DNA of 17,494 nt from Candidatus Aminicenantota bacterium (GCA_016926925.1 JAFGNQ010000144.1:1-17494); one strand, 5' to 3'; shown: positions 1-7,037, numbered from the stretch's first letter. Notes: a model not told the origin generated them from the sequence alone. Numbers and translations are program-made.

Positions 1-138
1 AAGCCGGATGGAATTTTCTTCATAACTACCATAGCCCATTCTAAGAGTCAATCACGGCAATACATTCCATCAAGTATTATGAATCATTCAGTTGCGGCAA
101 GATCGGCTCGCCCGGAGGGTAAAAACGCCGACAGATGA
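1..138 (+). CDS. Possible 3' end of a methyltransferase-like gene, truncated by a repeat
   Basis: Frame 1 is open from the first base of the window to a TGA at 136-138 and begins KPDGIFFITTIAHSK. This resembles the 'LKPGG-x-hydrophobic-TT' strand of class I SAM-dependent methyltransferases of the UbiG type, but the stretch is short and the resemblance is from memory. From about base 78 the DNA is the dispersed repeat described below, so the last 19 or so codons and the stop are supplied by the repeat and not by a normal gene end. The gene is therefore either a truncated pseudogene or this reading frame is chance. Confidence is low because the 5' part lies outside the window. Confidence 0.3.
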   Translation, partial: KPDGIFFITTIAHSKSQSRQYIPSSIMNHSVAARSARPEGKNADR

Positions 139-190
139 ATGAAATTTCTTTAAATCATGAGTGTCGGCGATTTTTATGAATAATTCAGGA
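81..190 (+). repeat. Dispersed structured repeat, internally deleted copy (locus 1a)
   Basis: This is a shortened copy of the unit that follows it. It starts with GAATCATTCAG (81-91), a variant of the unit's terminal 12-mer, and then jumps directly to the distal part of the unit (94-189). Bases 94-190 match 286-382 almost exactly at a period of 192. It keeps the terminal hairpin and the T-run but lacks the hairpins of the first half. Its right-hand 12-mer (178-189) is also the left end of the next unit. Confidence 0.85.
126..175 (+). terminator. Terminator-like hairpin of repeat copy 1a
   Basis: CGCCGACA at 126-133 pairs perfectly with TGTCGGCG at 162-169. The 28-base loop contains GAAATTTC. 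TTTTT follows at 171-175 and AAAAA precedes at 121-125, so the stem can extend past one mismatch. The arrangement is that of an intrinsic terminator with a long loop. Activity is inferred. Confidence 0.4.
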
Positions 191-381
191 CCTGGATTAT
201 TCACGAGTCGAGGTTGGTACAGTGGCAACGAAACAGCTCATGAGACTGTAGTCATCTACGTCGAATGGGCTGTGAGGAAGCCGATGCGATAAGATCGCCT
301 CGCCCGGAGGGTAAAAACGCCGACAGATGAATGAAATTTCTTTAAATCATGAGTGTCGGCGGTTTTTATGAATAATTCAGG
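178..381 (+). repeat. Dispersed structured repeat, complete unit (locus 1b)
   Basis: The unit is flanked by the direct repeat GAATAATTCAGG at 178-189 and 370-381. Predicted hairpins in order are: 178-189 with 191-202 (12 pairs, one G-U); GTTG with CAAC near 214-229; AGCTCA 235-240 with TGGGCT 266-271, enclosing GTAG 248-251 and CTAC 256-259; CGAT with ATCG near 282-297; and CGCCGACA 318-325 with TGTCGGCG 354-361 followed by five Ts. The same order is found at 13658-13867 with different bases in several stems. No coding potential was seen. It ends just before the accAD promoter. Confidence 0.85.
318..367 (+). terminator. Terminator-like hairpin of repeat copy 1b
   Basis: CGCCGACA (318-325) pairs with TGTCGGCG (354-361), and TTTTT follows at 363-367. 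It lies 19 bases upstream of the -35 box of the accAD promoter, so it would separate accAD from transcription entering from the left. Function is inferred. Confidence 0.45.
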
Positions 382-385
382 ATTG

Positions 386-414
386 TTGACAGGACAAGTC
401 AATGTGAATATTAT
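386..414 (+). promoter_or_regulatory. Sigma70-like promoter for accAD
   Basis: TTGACA at 386-391 is a full match to the -35 consensus. TATTAT at 409-414 matches five of six -10 positions, and the spacer is exactly 17 bases. A transcript would start near 421. It lies immediately downstream of the repeat unit, so the repeat would not be in the accAD leader. Confidence 0.7.
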
Positions 415-530
415 AGATAAACTCGACATACTGAGAAGCGGGAATCCTAACAGGATCGGCTGATGTGATACTCCATGGGAAGGGATATCATGTCATGGAA
501 AGGCCGTATGAAAATGAAGGGTTGAGAATC

Positions 531-2333
531 ATGGAGATTGGAAATTCCAGACAAATGACAGATGCCTACGACAAGTACGAGCTAGTCAGGAAAGCAGACC
601 GGCCAAGGGCGCGGGATCTTATACCACTTATTTTTAACAAGTTTATACCCTACAAAGAAGGATATCCTCAAGATCCGAACATCACAGGAGGATTTGCCGA
701 GCTTGATGGGCAGCCTGTATTCGTCATCGGTCAGAACTGGCGAACGGTTGTCGGGAATTCGATTCTCACCACCGTAACAGCCAAGGGATTTGCCCATGCC
801 TTGGAAATCATGCATCTCGCCGAAAAATTCCAAAAGCCGCTGATCACCCTCATAGACACTCCCGGAGGAGACCCGCTTCTGGAGTCGGCTGAGCTTCTCC
901 AGTGCTGGAAGATATCGGATTGCATTTATACCATGGCGGGCCTCAACGTTCCGACTGTCAGCATGATTATCGGAGAGGGCGGCAGCGGAGGAGCGCTCGC
1001 CCTCCAGGTCGCCGACAGAACTTACATGCTCGAAAACGCCGTCTTTTCCGTCATCTCCCCGGAAGGATGCGCACGAATCTTGTTCAAAGATCTCCATCTC
1101 AAACCCAGAGAAGAGAGGAAGAAAAAACACAGAGAAATGGCGAATCTCCTTAGACCCACGCCACAAGATATGCTGCAATCCGGCATTATCGACGGAATCA
1201 TCAAGGAACCCGGAGAAGGGGCTCATATGGATCCCGCTGCTACCGCGGACAACATAAAACAAATCCTTCAGGCAGCTTTACAAGAATTGAAAAAAGAATC
1301 TGTCAACTTGCTGTTAGCCAAGAGGTACACCAAATTCCTGAATCATGGAACATGGAAGGAGGAAGTCGTCAAAGAGAGAACTCCTTTTATGAAAAACCTA
1401 ACACGCGCTTTCGTTGACCGCCTGAAGAATATATTCAGGAAAAAAAAGAAACAACAGGAAGAACACAAACCAAACCATCCCGAAAAAGATGCCGATAAAA
1501 CATCGAAAAAACTCTATGAGTGCCCGAACAAAGAGTGCGGCGCAAAAATTCCCTACAGAAAATTCGAAAGACATTACAAAATATGTCCCGAGTGCGGGCA
1601 TATGGACCGAAAAAATCACCCAAGTGCCTACGAATGGATCAAATATATCGCCGACAGAGGAAGTTTTGATGAAAAGGACACAAACCTTACACCTTTGGAT
1701 CCCATCAATTTCAGCTTCCAAACCGATGACGGCAGGATCAAAAGATACAGAGAAGATATCCAGAAAGATCATGAAAAAACGGGAGTCATGGAGGCTCTGA
1801 TCATCGGAACGGCAAAGATCAAAGGCCAGGAAGTCGTGCTTGCCGTATCCGAGTACGGCTTTCGAGGTGGAAGCCTGAGTTCCGTTGTCGGTGAAAAATT
1901 TGTCAGAGCCGTGAATTATGCCAACCAATTGGGCTGTCCCCTCATATCCGTCTCCATGAGCGGCGGCGCACGGATGCAGGAAGGAATATATGCGCTCTTA
2001 CAGATGGCCAAAACGAACATGGCCTTGACACGCAGGAGGGTTCCCTATATCTCGGTCATGGCGGACCCGACTATGGCCGGATCCCTTTCCAGCTATGTCA
2101 GTCAGGGGGATATCCACATTGCCGAGGAGAATGCGGAAATCGGCTTTGCAGGAACCAGAGTCGTAGAAGGCTACCTCAAAGCCCGAATCAGGGATAAAGA
2201 AGGGAATCTTCCTGAATGGTACCAGCCTGATTTCTACCTCCAGAGAGGAGGGATCAACGAAATCGTCCCGAGAGAAAAAATCAGAGACCGCGTGTCCGAG
2301 TACATTGAACTGTTCCAAAAATTTCAACATTAA
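531..2333 (+). CDS. accAD: Acetyl-CoA carboxylase carboxyltransferase, fused alpha and beta subunits
   Basis: Cytoplasmic enzyme that transfers the carboxyl group from carboxybiotin to acetyl-CoA, giving malonyl-CoA for fatty acid synthesis. Numbered from ATG 531 (600 residues), residues 1-280 are AccA-like, with GEGGSGGALA at 148-157 and ISPEGCA near 176. A lysine-rich linker follows (about 302-326). An AccD-like half then carries a four-cysteine zinc ribbon (C331, C336, C352, C355), GGSLSSVVG (446-454) and SGGARMQE (477-484). The order alpha-then-beta is the reverse of PccB-type fusions. The ribbon has Cx4C where E. coli AccD has Cx2C. ATG 531 has GAAGGG nine bases upstream; in-frame GTG 465 and ATG 495 also have possible ribosome sites. 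No biotin carboxylase or carrier gene is nearby. Confidence 0.9.
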   Translation: MEIGNSRQMTDAYDKYELVRKADRPRARDLIPLIFNKFIPYKEGYPQDPNITGGFAELDGQPVFVIGQNWRTVVGNSILTTVTAKGFAHALEIMHLAEKFQKPLITLIDTPGGDPLLESAELLQCWKISDCIYTMAGLNVPTVSMIIGEGGSGGALALQVADRTYMLENAVFSVISPEGCARILFKDLHLKPREERKKKHREMANLLRPTPQDMLQSGIIDGIIKEPGEGAHMDPAATADNIKQILQAALQELKKESVNLLLAKRYTKFLNHGTWKEEVVKERTPFMKNLTRAFVDRLKNIFRKKKKQQEEHKPNHPEKDADKTSKKLYECPNKECGAKIPYRKFERHYKICPECGHMDRKNHPSAYEWIKYIADRGSFDEKDTNLTPLDPINFSFQTDDGRIKRYREDIQKDHEKTGVMEALIIGTAKIKGQEVVLAVSEYGFRGGSLSSVVGEKFVRAVNYANQLGCPLISVSMSGGARMQEGIYALLQMAKTNMALTRRRVPYISVMADPTMAGSLSSYVSQGDIHIAEENAEIGFAGTRVVEGYLKARIRDKEGNLPEWYQPDFYLQRGGINEIVPREKIRDRVSEYIELFQKFQH

Positions 2334-2393
2334 CATAAATTCCCTTTTCCCATATACTCTGTATGGAAAGAATCAACGGGGGGTGAGTTTAAA

Positions 2394-2621
2394 ATGTTTC
2401 ATGCAGACAGCGGCAACATAGGCTATCACCACGTCCATCACGTGCGTCCTCTGATCCCGAACTACAACTTGGAGGAGTGCTACAAATCCGAGCCTGTTCT
2501 GCAGAATGTCAAACCGATCACCATACGGGACAGCTTGCACTCACTCCGCCTGCGCCTCTGGGACGAGGCGGAAGAAAAACTCGTGAGCTTCGGCACGCTG
2601 AAAAACAAGAGCATGTTCTAA
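2394..2621 (+). pseudogene. Remnant of an acyl-lipid fatty acid desaturase (C-terminal end)
   Basis: The 75-residue frame resembles the C-terminus of DesA/Des-type membrane fatty acid desaturases: SGNIGYHHVHHVRPLIPNYN carries the third histidine box (HHVHH), followed by 'L..C', 'ITIRDSLHSLRLRLWDE' and 'LVSF'. Such enzymes are normally well over 300 residues with two earlier histidine boxes and membrane helices; none of that is present, because the accAD stop is only 60 bases upstream. The ATG has a purine-rich site (GGGGTGAG) about seven bases before it, so a short protein could still be made, but it could not bind the di-iron centre alone. Most likely it is what remains after a deletion beside accAD. 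The family call is from memory of the motif. Confidence 0.7.
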
Positions 2622-2674
2622 AACATTAGGATAAAGACAGTCAGGAATGGATCGAACGACACAGGAGGAAAGAG

Positions 2675-4015
2675 ATGAAATCGCAACTTCCAGTCTATGC
2701 CAGAGATATGATGAGCGCGCTCCCCTGGTGGAAACGCCTCCACTGCAGGCTGATGTTTCTTCTGGCCGACACCTTCCGATTTTGGCGTCGCCCCAAAAAA
2801 ATGAACCCCGATCCGGTCAATTGGCCTAAAGGCCCCCTTCCCCCCTATTGGTTCTATAAATCGAAAAAACATATTCTGCTCCCTGAAAAAGGAAGCGATC
2901 TGGATTCACACTTCAAGTCCTATCAGGATCGGAACGGTCCATTCACCCCTAAAGGTTTCCGTGAAGAGAAGCGAATGCGGCTGAGCGCCGTAGGAGACCT
3001 GATGAACGCCAAAGGTATGAAACATTCGGGAGGAAAGTTCTATGCGCACGTTTCCGATCTCATTTTCGGCGCAGACATATCCATAGCCAATTTGGAATCC
3101 ACGCTCACCAGTTATCCGGTCCAGGAAACCGTTTTCAGCGCAGAAGAAACTCCAAAAATCAACGCGACTCCGGAAGAATACAATGCACTCAAAGGCCATG
3201 AAGGCCGTCAATACACGATTTTCCACACTGCCAACAATCACATCCTCGACTGCGGTAAGGAGGGATTCGATACCACTCACGACGTGATCGAAGCCGAAGG
3301 ATTTCTGTTTGTAGGGACGAATCGCACGCCGGAGGAGCAAAAAAAGGGACGGCTTGTTATATCAAACGGCATCAAGTTCGGATTCGTGGCCGCAACCTAC
3401 GGACTGAACTCCAGACCTTTCCCGGAAGGAAAAAAATGGCTGGTCAATCATGTGCCCTTTCACAAGCTCGGGGGAAAAACCGACCTTTCGCTGCTCGAGG
3501 AGCAAATCAATTGGTGCCGGTCCGAGCAATGCGATGCCATCGTGGTTTCGCTTCATTGGGGTCTGGAGTTTGAATTGTATCCCTGGAAAGAACAGCTGGA
3601 AATCGCACACGCACTCGTCGAGGCCGGTGCGGATGCCATCCTGAGTCACCACACCCACAACATCCAGCCGTATGAACTGTACCAGACACGAAGGGATCCG
3701 GACCGAATTGCCCCGATCCTTTACGGGCTCGGAAACCTGGCTTCCATCATGTCCTCTCCGTTCAATGCATTGAGCTTGATCGCCAATCTTGAGTTTGTCA
3801 AAGGGCAAAACAACGACACCAAAAAGACCTTTGTGAAGGACGTGCGCATCACTCCGGTCATCCAGATCGAAAAAAAGCAGGAAGACGGCTTCTTTTTGCA
3901 GATCCAACCGCTCAAAGATCTATTGGCCGATCCGGGAGATATCACAGATACCGCGTACTTGAATAAAGCCGCACATTATGCTGACTTAGCCCTGGGAGCC
4001 GGGTGGAGATCATAG
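2675..4015 (+). CDS. CapA-family (poly-gamma-glutamate synthesis type) metallophosphoesterase-like protein
   Basis: 446 residues; start set by AGGAGG (2663-2668), six bases before the ATG. The core matches the PGA_cap family, whose fold is that of calcineurin-like phosphoesterases: VGD (residues 106-108, metal aspartate), NLE (139-141), TANNH (185-189), HWG (294-296), SHHTH (324-328) and GLGN (351-354). In Bacillus, CapA/PgsA works with CapB and CapC in making and exporting poly-gamma-glutamate; no CapB or CapC homologue is visible here, and most CapA-like proteins have unknown roles. There is no clear signal peptide or membrane helix: residues 20-40 are amphipathic and basic. The first 100 residues form an unassigned extension. 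It faces a gamma-glutamyl hydrolase-like gene, a tempting but unproven link to gamma-glutamyl polymers. Confidence 0.82.
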   Translation: MKSQLPVYARDMMSALPWWKRLHCRLMFLLADTFRFWRRPKKMNPDPVNWPKGPLPPYWFYKSKKHILLPEKGSDLDSHFKSYQDRNGPFTPKGFREEKRMRLSAVGDLMNAKGMKHSGGKFYAHVSDLIFGADISIANLESTLTSYPVQETVFSAEETPKINATPEEYNALKGHEGRQYTIFHTANNHILDCGKEGFDTTHDVIEAEGFLFVGTNRTPEEQKKGRLVISNGIKFGFVAATYGLNSRPFPEGKKWLVNHVPFHKLGGKTDLSLLEEQINWCRSEQCDAIVVSLHWGLEFELYPWKEQLEIAHALVEAGADAILSHHTHNIQPYELYQTRRDPDRIAPILYGLGNLASIMSSPFNALSLIANLEFVKGQNNDTKKTFVKDVRITPVIQIEKKQEDGFFLQIQPLKDLLADPGDITDTAYLNKAAHYADLALGAGWRS

Positions 4016-4065
4016 GACAGCGGAACGGATTGGAACTCCTGAAGAAAATCTCCTGAGATACAGGC

Positions 4066-5217
4066 CTAATTTTGACTGTGGAAGGATTTTAGTTTTTCAT
4101 CGAACCAGGACCAGATCTTCCGATTGAATTCATAACTTGGTGCCTTTGCCTTCAATCGGGACACGAGGCTTCCCCTTTTCTCGCCAGGAAAGAACTGAAT
4201 TTGGGCCTCGGGATCCCATAAAAAAGCAGCATCCGGGTGGAACTGAATCCCCAGAACATTAGGGTATTTCTCATGCTCGATGGCTTCGACAATTTTTCCA
4301 TCCAGAGATGATGCGATCACTCGGAGGCCTTTGCCCATTTTTCCGAGTGCTTGATGATGACCACTGAGGACAAGAGGCCGATCCTCCCGACCGAATCCCA
4401 TTTCTTTGCAGAATTTTCCGTCTGCCTGCAACTTTATGGGATGAAGAGTGTACAATGGATACCGATCTTCCGGATGGAGAGCGGCCAAGGGATTTCTGTG
4501 CAGATTTTCTCTCGGAATTTCCATGACATCCTCAAAAAACATTTTCCGGTAGACATCCGCCCAGATGTCCTGGATCATGGAGCCTCCTGTTCCTACGTTC
4601 AGAGTCTGGCATCCAAGACAAATCCCCAGAATGGGAAAGCCGGGTTTCGATTCTAGAAAGCCATTGAAATCTTTATCCTGGCTGCCGCCCAGAAGGTAGA
4701 ACACTGCGGAAATTTCTATAAAATGACGGTAGGGATATATGATGTCCGATAAAAGGCTTGTTTTTTCTTCGTACACATAAGCCGGGATATCATAGCCCCC
4801 AAAAAATATGACCCCATCCGATCTCTTGAAGATCTTATCGAACTCATCATGAAGCGCTTTGTTTTGGAACAGACTTTTGCGATCGAGGGGAGTTCGAATT
4901 TCATGGAATTTCAGCCACTCGATCTTTTTGTCCGTCACATACTGCATTGCTTTTCTGCAATCAAAAATTTCCTTTTCATGATAAATATAAACGACCGTCA
5001 TTCTTTTGAAATCGATCACGTCCAAAATATTGTCGAGCCCGAGAAGCGCCTGCCAGCTTCCCGGATGGGAATAAAATATGGGTAGAATGATCTTTTCCTG
5101 ATCGATCTCTGTCGAGTCGAAGAATCTGTCATCGACTTGAGCTGACACACTCCCCGGACCGAAAATCAAAACACCTAAAAAACAAACGGCAGCGATTTGA
5201 AGAAACCGGTTTTTCAT
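4066..5217 (-). CDS. Exported gamma-glutamyl hydrolase-like protein (class I glutamine amidotransferase fold, peptidase C26)
   Basis: 383 residues from the ATG at 5217, chosen because it opens directly into a Sec signal peptide (MKNRF, then a hydrophobic core, then VSA at 24-26) and has AAGGA seven bases upstream; the in-frame ATG at 5256 has no such site. C26 landmarks are FFGGYDIPAYVYE (138-150), the nucleophile elbow GICLGCQ with C200 at 198-204, SGHHQA (285-290) and QFHPD with H327 (325-329). In the family the triad is Cys-His-Glu; here the last residue is aspartate. Relatives hydrolyse gamma-glutamyl bonds (PuuD in putrescine breakdown, folate polyglutamate hydrolase), but export points to a periplasmic substrate. 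It is convergent with the CapA-like gene and follows the 61-residue gene on the same strand by 92 bases. Confidence 0.78.
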   Translation of the reverse strand: MKNRFLQIAAVCFLGVLIFGPGSVSAQVDDRFFDSTEIDQEKIILPIFYSHPGSWQALLGLDNILDVIDFKRMTVVYIYHEKEIFDCRKAMQYVTDKKIEWLKFHEIRTPLDRKSLFQNKALHDEFDKIFKRSDGVIFFGGYDIPAYVYEEKTSLLSDIIYPYRHFIEISAVFYLLGGSQDKDFNGFLESKPGFPILGICLGCQTLNVGTGGSMIQDIWADVYRKMFFEDVMEIPRENLHRNPLAALHPEDRYPLYTLHPIKLQADGKFCKEMGFGREDRPLVLSGHHQALGKMGKGLRVIASSLDGKIVEAIEHEKYPNVLGIQFHPDAAFLWDPEAQIQFFPGEKRGSLVSRLKAKAPSYEFNRKIWSWFDEKLKSFHSQN

Positions 5218-5309
5218 TTGCGTTTCCTTTCTTTCAACGTTTATCTTCCCACTCATCCTATCGAGTTAAGCTGAATTTCGAGATTTTGGAGCACATATAA
5301 CAGAACCCG

Positions 5310-5495
5310 TTATTGCTGTGATACGACGATTTTGGAGATCGCGTGGGCTGGATAGAAGATATGACTCTCGTGATCTTTTTCTTCATAACCCACTTCTAGC
5401 AATTCATGCCTTTTCATAGTGGCGTCTTCGTCATTTTCACAAGTGAAGCCTTTTTTAAATCCGTCATTGAAATGCACAACCAGAATAAGAGACAT
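5310..5495 (-). CDS. Small conserved-looking protein of unknown function (61 residues)
   Basis: The start is supported by a near-perfect AAGGAGG about six bases before the ATG and by a promoter candidate just upstream. The product is soluble and acidic, opening with a beta-like strand (LILVVHF) and 'NDGFKKGFTCENDEDA', and ending 'FYPAHAISKIVV'. This alternation suggests a small alpha/beta or beta-barrel domain, but no family is recognised. There is no signal peptide or membrane segment. It may be cotranscribed with the downstream C26-like gene (gap 92 bases). Confidence 0.7.
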   Translation of the reverse strand: MSLILVVHFNDGFKKGFTCENDEDATMKRHELLEVGYEEKDHESHIFYPAHAISKIVVSQQ

Positions 5496-5526
5496 TGTTT
5501 CCTCCTTGAATCATTCTTAGACAAAT

Positions 5527-5554
5527 ATTCTAACCAATGTTTGATAAAATGCAA
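5527..5554 (-). promoter_or_regulatory. Candidate promoter for the 61-residue gene
   Basis: On the minus strand TTGCAT (5554-5549) and TAGAAT (5532-5527) are separated by 16 bases, with four of six and five of six consensus matches respectively. A start near 5520 would give a leader of about 25 bases containing the AAGGAGG site. The region is AT-rich. Confidence 0.4.
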
Positions 5555-5577
5555 ATAACATGCAATCATAGAAAAAC

Positions 5578-5678
5578 TCGACAGTTTTTAGAAATAATTC
5601 AGAACCTGGATTATTCACGAGCCGAGGTTGCTGCAGCGGCAAGGAAGAGACCCATGAAGCTGTAGTGAATAATTCAGG
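5578..5678 (+). repeat. Dispersed structured repeat, 3'-deleted copy (locus 2)
   Basis: It begins with the tail of a terminal hairpin arm and a T-run (5578-5590). Hairpin 1 follows (AATAATTCAG 5593-5602 with CTGGATTATT 5606-5615), then hairpin 2 (GTTGC 5627-5631 with GCGGC 5636-5640), then CTGTAGTGAA. There the unit jumps straight to the terminal 12-mer GAATAATTCAGG (5667-5678). The junction shares GAA with both sides, as expected for a microhomology or slippage deletion. It ends four bases before the ribosome site of the dipeptidase gene. Confidence 0.8.
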
Positions 5679-5698
5679 TTTAGGAAGGATGATTGAAC

Positions 5699-6832
5699 AT
5701 GAAAAGAAGAGCCTTCTTCAAGATGGCTGGTGTGGCGGCTCTGGGATCGACGACACTGTCCGGATTTCCTCAACAAAAATCGGATGCGAAAGAAGCCCAC
5801 TACAATGAGAAGGGGATTCATCCTGTTCTGGAAAAGGCCCCCCCCTATTTATTCATCGATTCATGTATGCAGATCTGGCCCGATGCCGAGTTCGACAAAG
5901 CCCACAAGCATGGGGTCTCCGCTTATACTGTTACAGCATGGGATCCCCACCTCCCCGTTGATCAGGCCCTAAAGGGATTGATGTACTGGCATTGGATTAC
6001 CCGAAAGTACCCCAATATCACCATCGCTGCCAAAGCAGAAGATATTCCTGCCACAAAAAAGGCCCGAAAAACATCTTTGATATTGGCAAGTCAGTGCGGT
6101 GACTTCATCGATTATGAACTGCATCGTATCGAAGCCTTTTACAGACTCGGTCTTCGGATGCTCATACTCGCCTACAGCCTCACGAACAAACTCTGTGCCG
6201 GATGTCTGGACAGAACGGATAACGGATTGACCGCATTCGGCCGGCTTGTGGTGGACGAATGCAACCGAGTAGGTCTTCTGCTGGACTGCTCCCACATCGG
6301 ACGGATTTCCAGCCTCGAAATCATCGACCGCAGCAGTCATCCGGTCGTGTTCAGTCACTCTTCTACAAAGGCAATAGCAGACAATCCCCGCAACATCGAC
6401 GACACACAGATCAAGGCTTGCGCCGCCAAAGGCGGTGTTATCGGTCTCTCACCCTGGGGGCCGATGACCCTCAAAACTGGGCAAATCAAGAGGCCGACAG
6501 TGGACGATTTTATCGATCACATCGACCATGTGGCCCAGATTCTCGGCTCGACCGACAATATCGGGGTCGGAACCGACATGAGTCTGGGCACCTATGCGGA
6601 TCACGTGTACGATCCCTGGGGTTCGCCGGAGTACAAAGATGTCACAAGCACATACGATAAACAGATCACAGCGAACATTCGATCCCCCCATCGTATGGTC
6701 GAGGGATTTGCCTACTACCCCGAAGTGCTGAACTTCGCTGCCAAACTCCGGAAACGTGGATACAACGAGGCGGATGTGCAAAAAATCCTCGGTCAAAACT
6801 ATATGCGCGTCTTCAAAACGGTGTGGAAGTAA
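5699..6832 (+). CDS. Tat-exported M19 (membrane dipeptidase) family protein
   Basis: 377 residues. ATG 5699 has AGGAAGG (5682-5688) ten bases upstream and opens with MKRRAFFKMAGVAALGS, a twin-arginine signal (RRxFFK), so the folded protein would be exported. M19 landmarks present are GLTAFG (177-181), DCSH with H199, FSH with H220, NPRN with R231, and GTD with D293. M19 enzymes are TIM-barrel dizinc dipeptidases. The N-terminal HxD ligand pair is replaced here (FIDSCMQIW, 52-60) and the bridging glutamate region reads LASQCG (129-134), so the alpha metal site is altered. I recall other M19-like proteins with a similar DGLQ-type replacement, so this may be a distinct subfamily with one metal or another substrate. 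The gene stands alone after a repeat remnant. Confidence 0.82.
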   Translation: MKRRAFFKMAGVAALGSTTLSGFPQQKSDAKEAHYNEKGIHPVLEKAPPYLFIDSCMQIWPDAEFDKAHKHGVSAYTVTAWDPHLPVDQALKGLMYWHWITRKYPNITIAAKAEDIPATKKARKTSLILASQCGDFIDYELHRIEAFYRLGLRMLILAYSLTNKLCAGCLDRTDNGLTAFGRLVVDECNRVGLLLDCSHIGRISSLEIIDRSSHPVVFSHSSTKAIADNPRNIDDTQIKACAAKGGVIGLSPWGPMTLKTGQIKRPTVDDFIDHIDHVAQILGSTDNIGVGTDMSLGTYADHVYDPWGSPEYKDVTSTYDKQITANIRSPHRMVEGFAYYPEVLNFAAKLRKRGYNEADVQKILGQNYMRVFKTVWK

Positions 6833-7037
6833 GTCCGAGAAATCGATCGAGGCCGCCATATCCGTTATCCCCATGAAAAAGCACCGTGCTCTATCTGCCC
6901 GCCTTACACCCAGCATGGAGATTCCCGGTATCGGAACAAAATAAATGGAAGAGTGATGAATAGAATATGTGCGTAGTAGAGTATTTAAATGTCATTATGT
7001 GCAACATCGCATTTTTCCAGTCGACGCGACAAATCCT

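Noticed and set aside
81..381. CRISPR array
   Set aside because: There are only two repeat units of about 200 bases with no short repeat and spacer pattern, and no cas genes nearby.
178..381. Repeat as a riboswitch controlling accAD
   Set aside because: A strong promoter (386-414) lies downstream of the unit, so the unit would not be in the accAD mRNA, and other copies occur in convergent and divergent gaps.
582..1262. 226-codon minus-strand frame inside accAD
   Set aside because: It is antisense to the conserved AccA half, with no ribosome site or recognisable protein; it is a shadow of the real gene.
2343..2374. Hairpin CCATA/TATGG after accAD as a terminator
   Set aside because: It has only five pairs, a mismatch next to the stem and no T-run.
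4016..4065. Terminator between the CapA-like and C26-like genes
   Set aside because: Only a four-pair CCTG/CAGG stem was found; too weak to call.
6833..6944. Short frame (ATG 6872 to TAA 6944) before the DUF5916 gene
   Set aside because: It has 23 codons, no ribosome site and no recognisable features.
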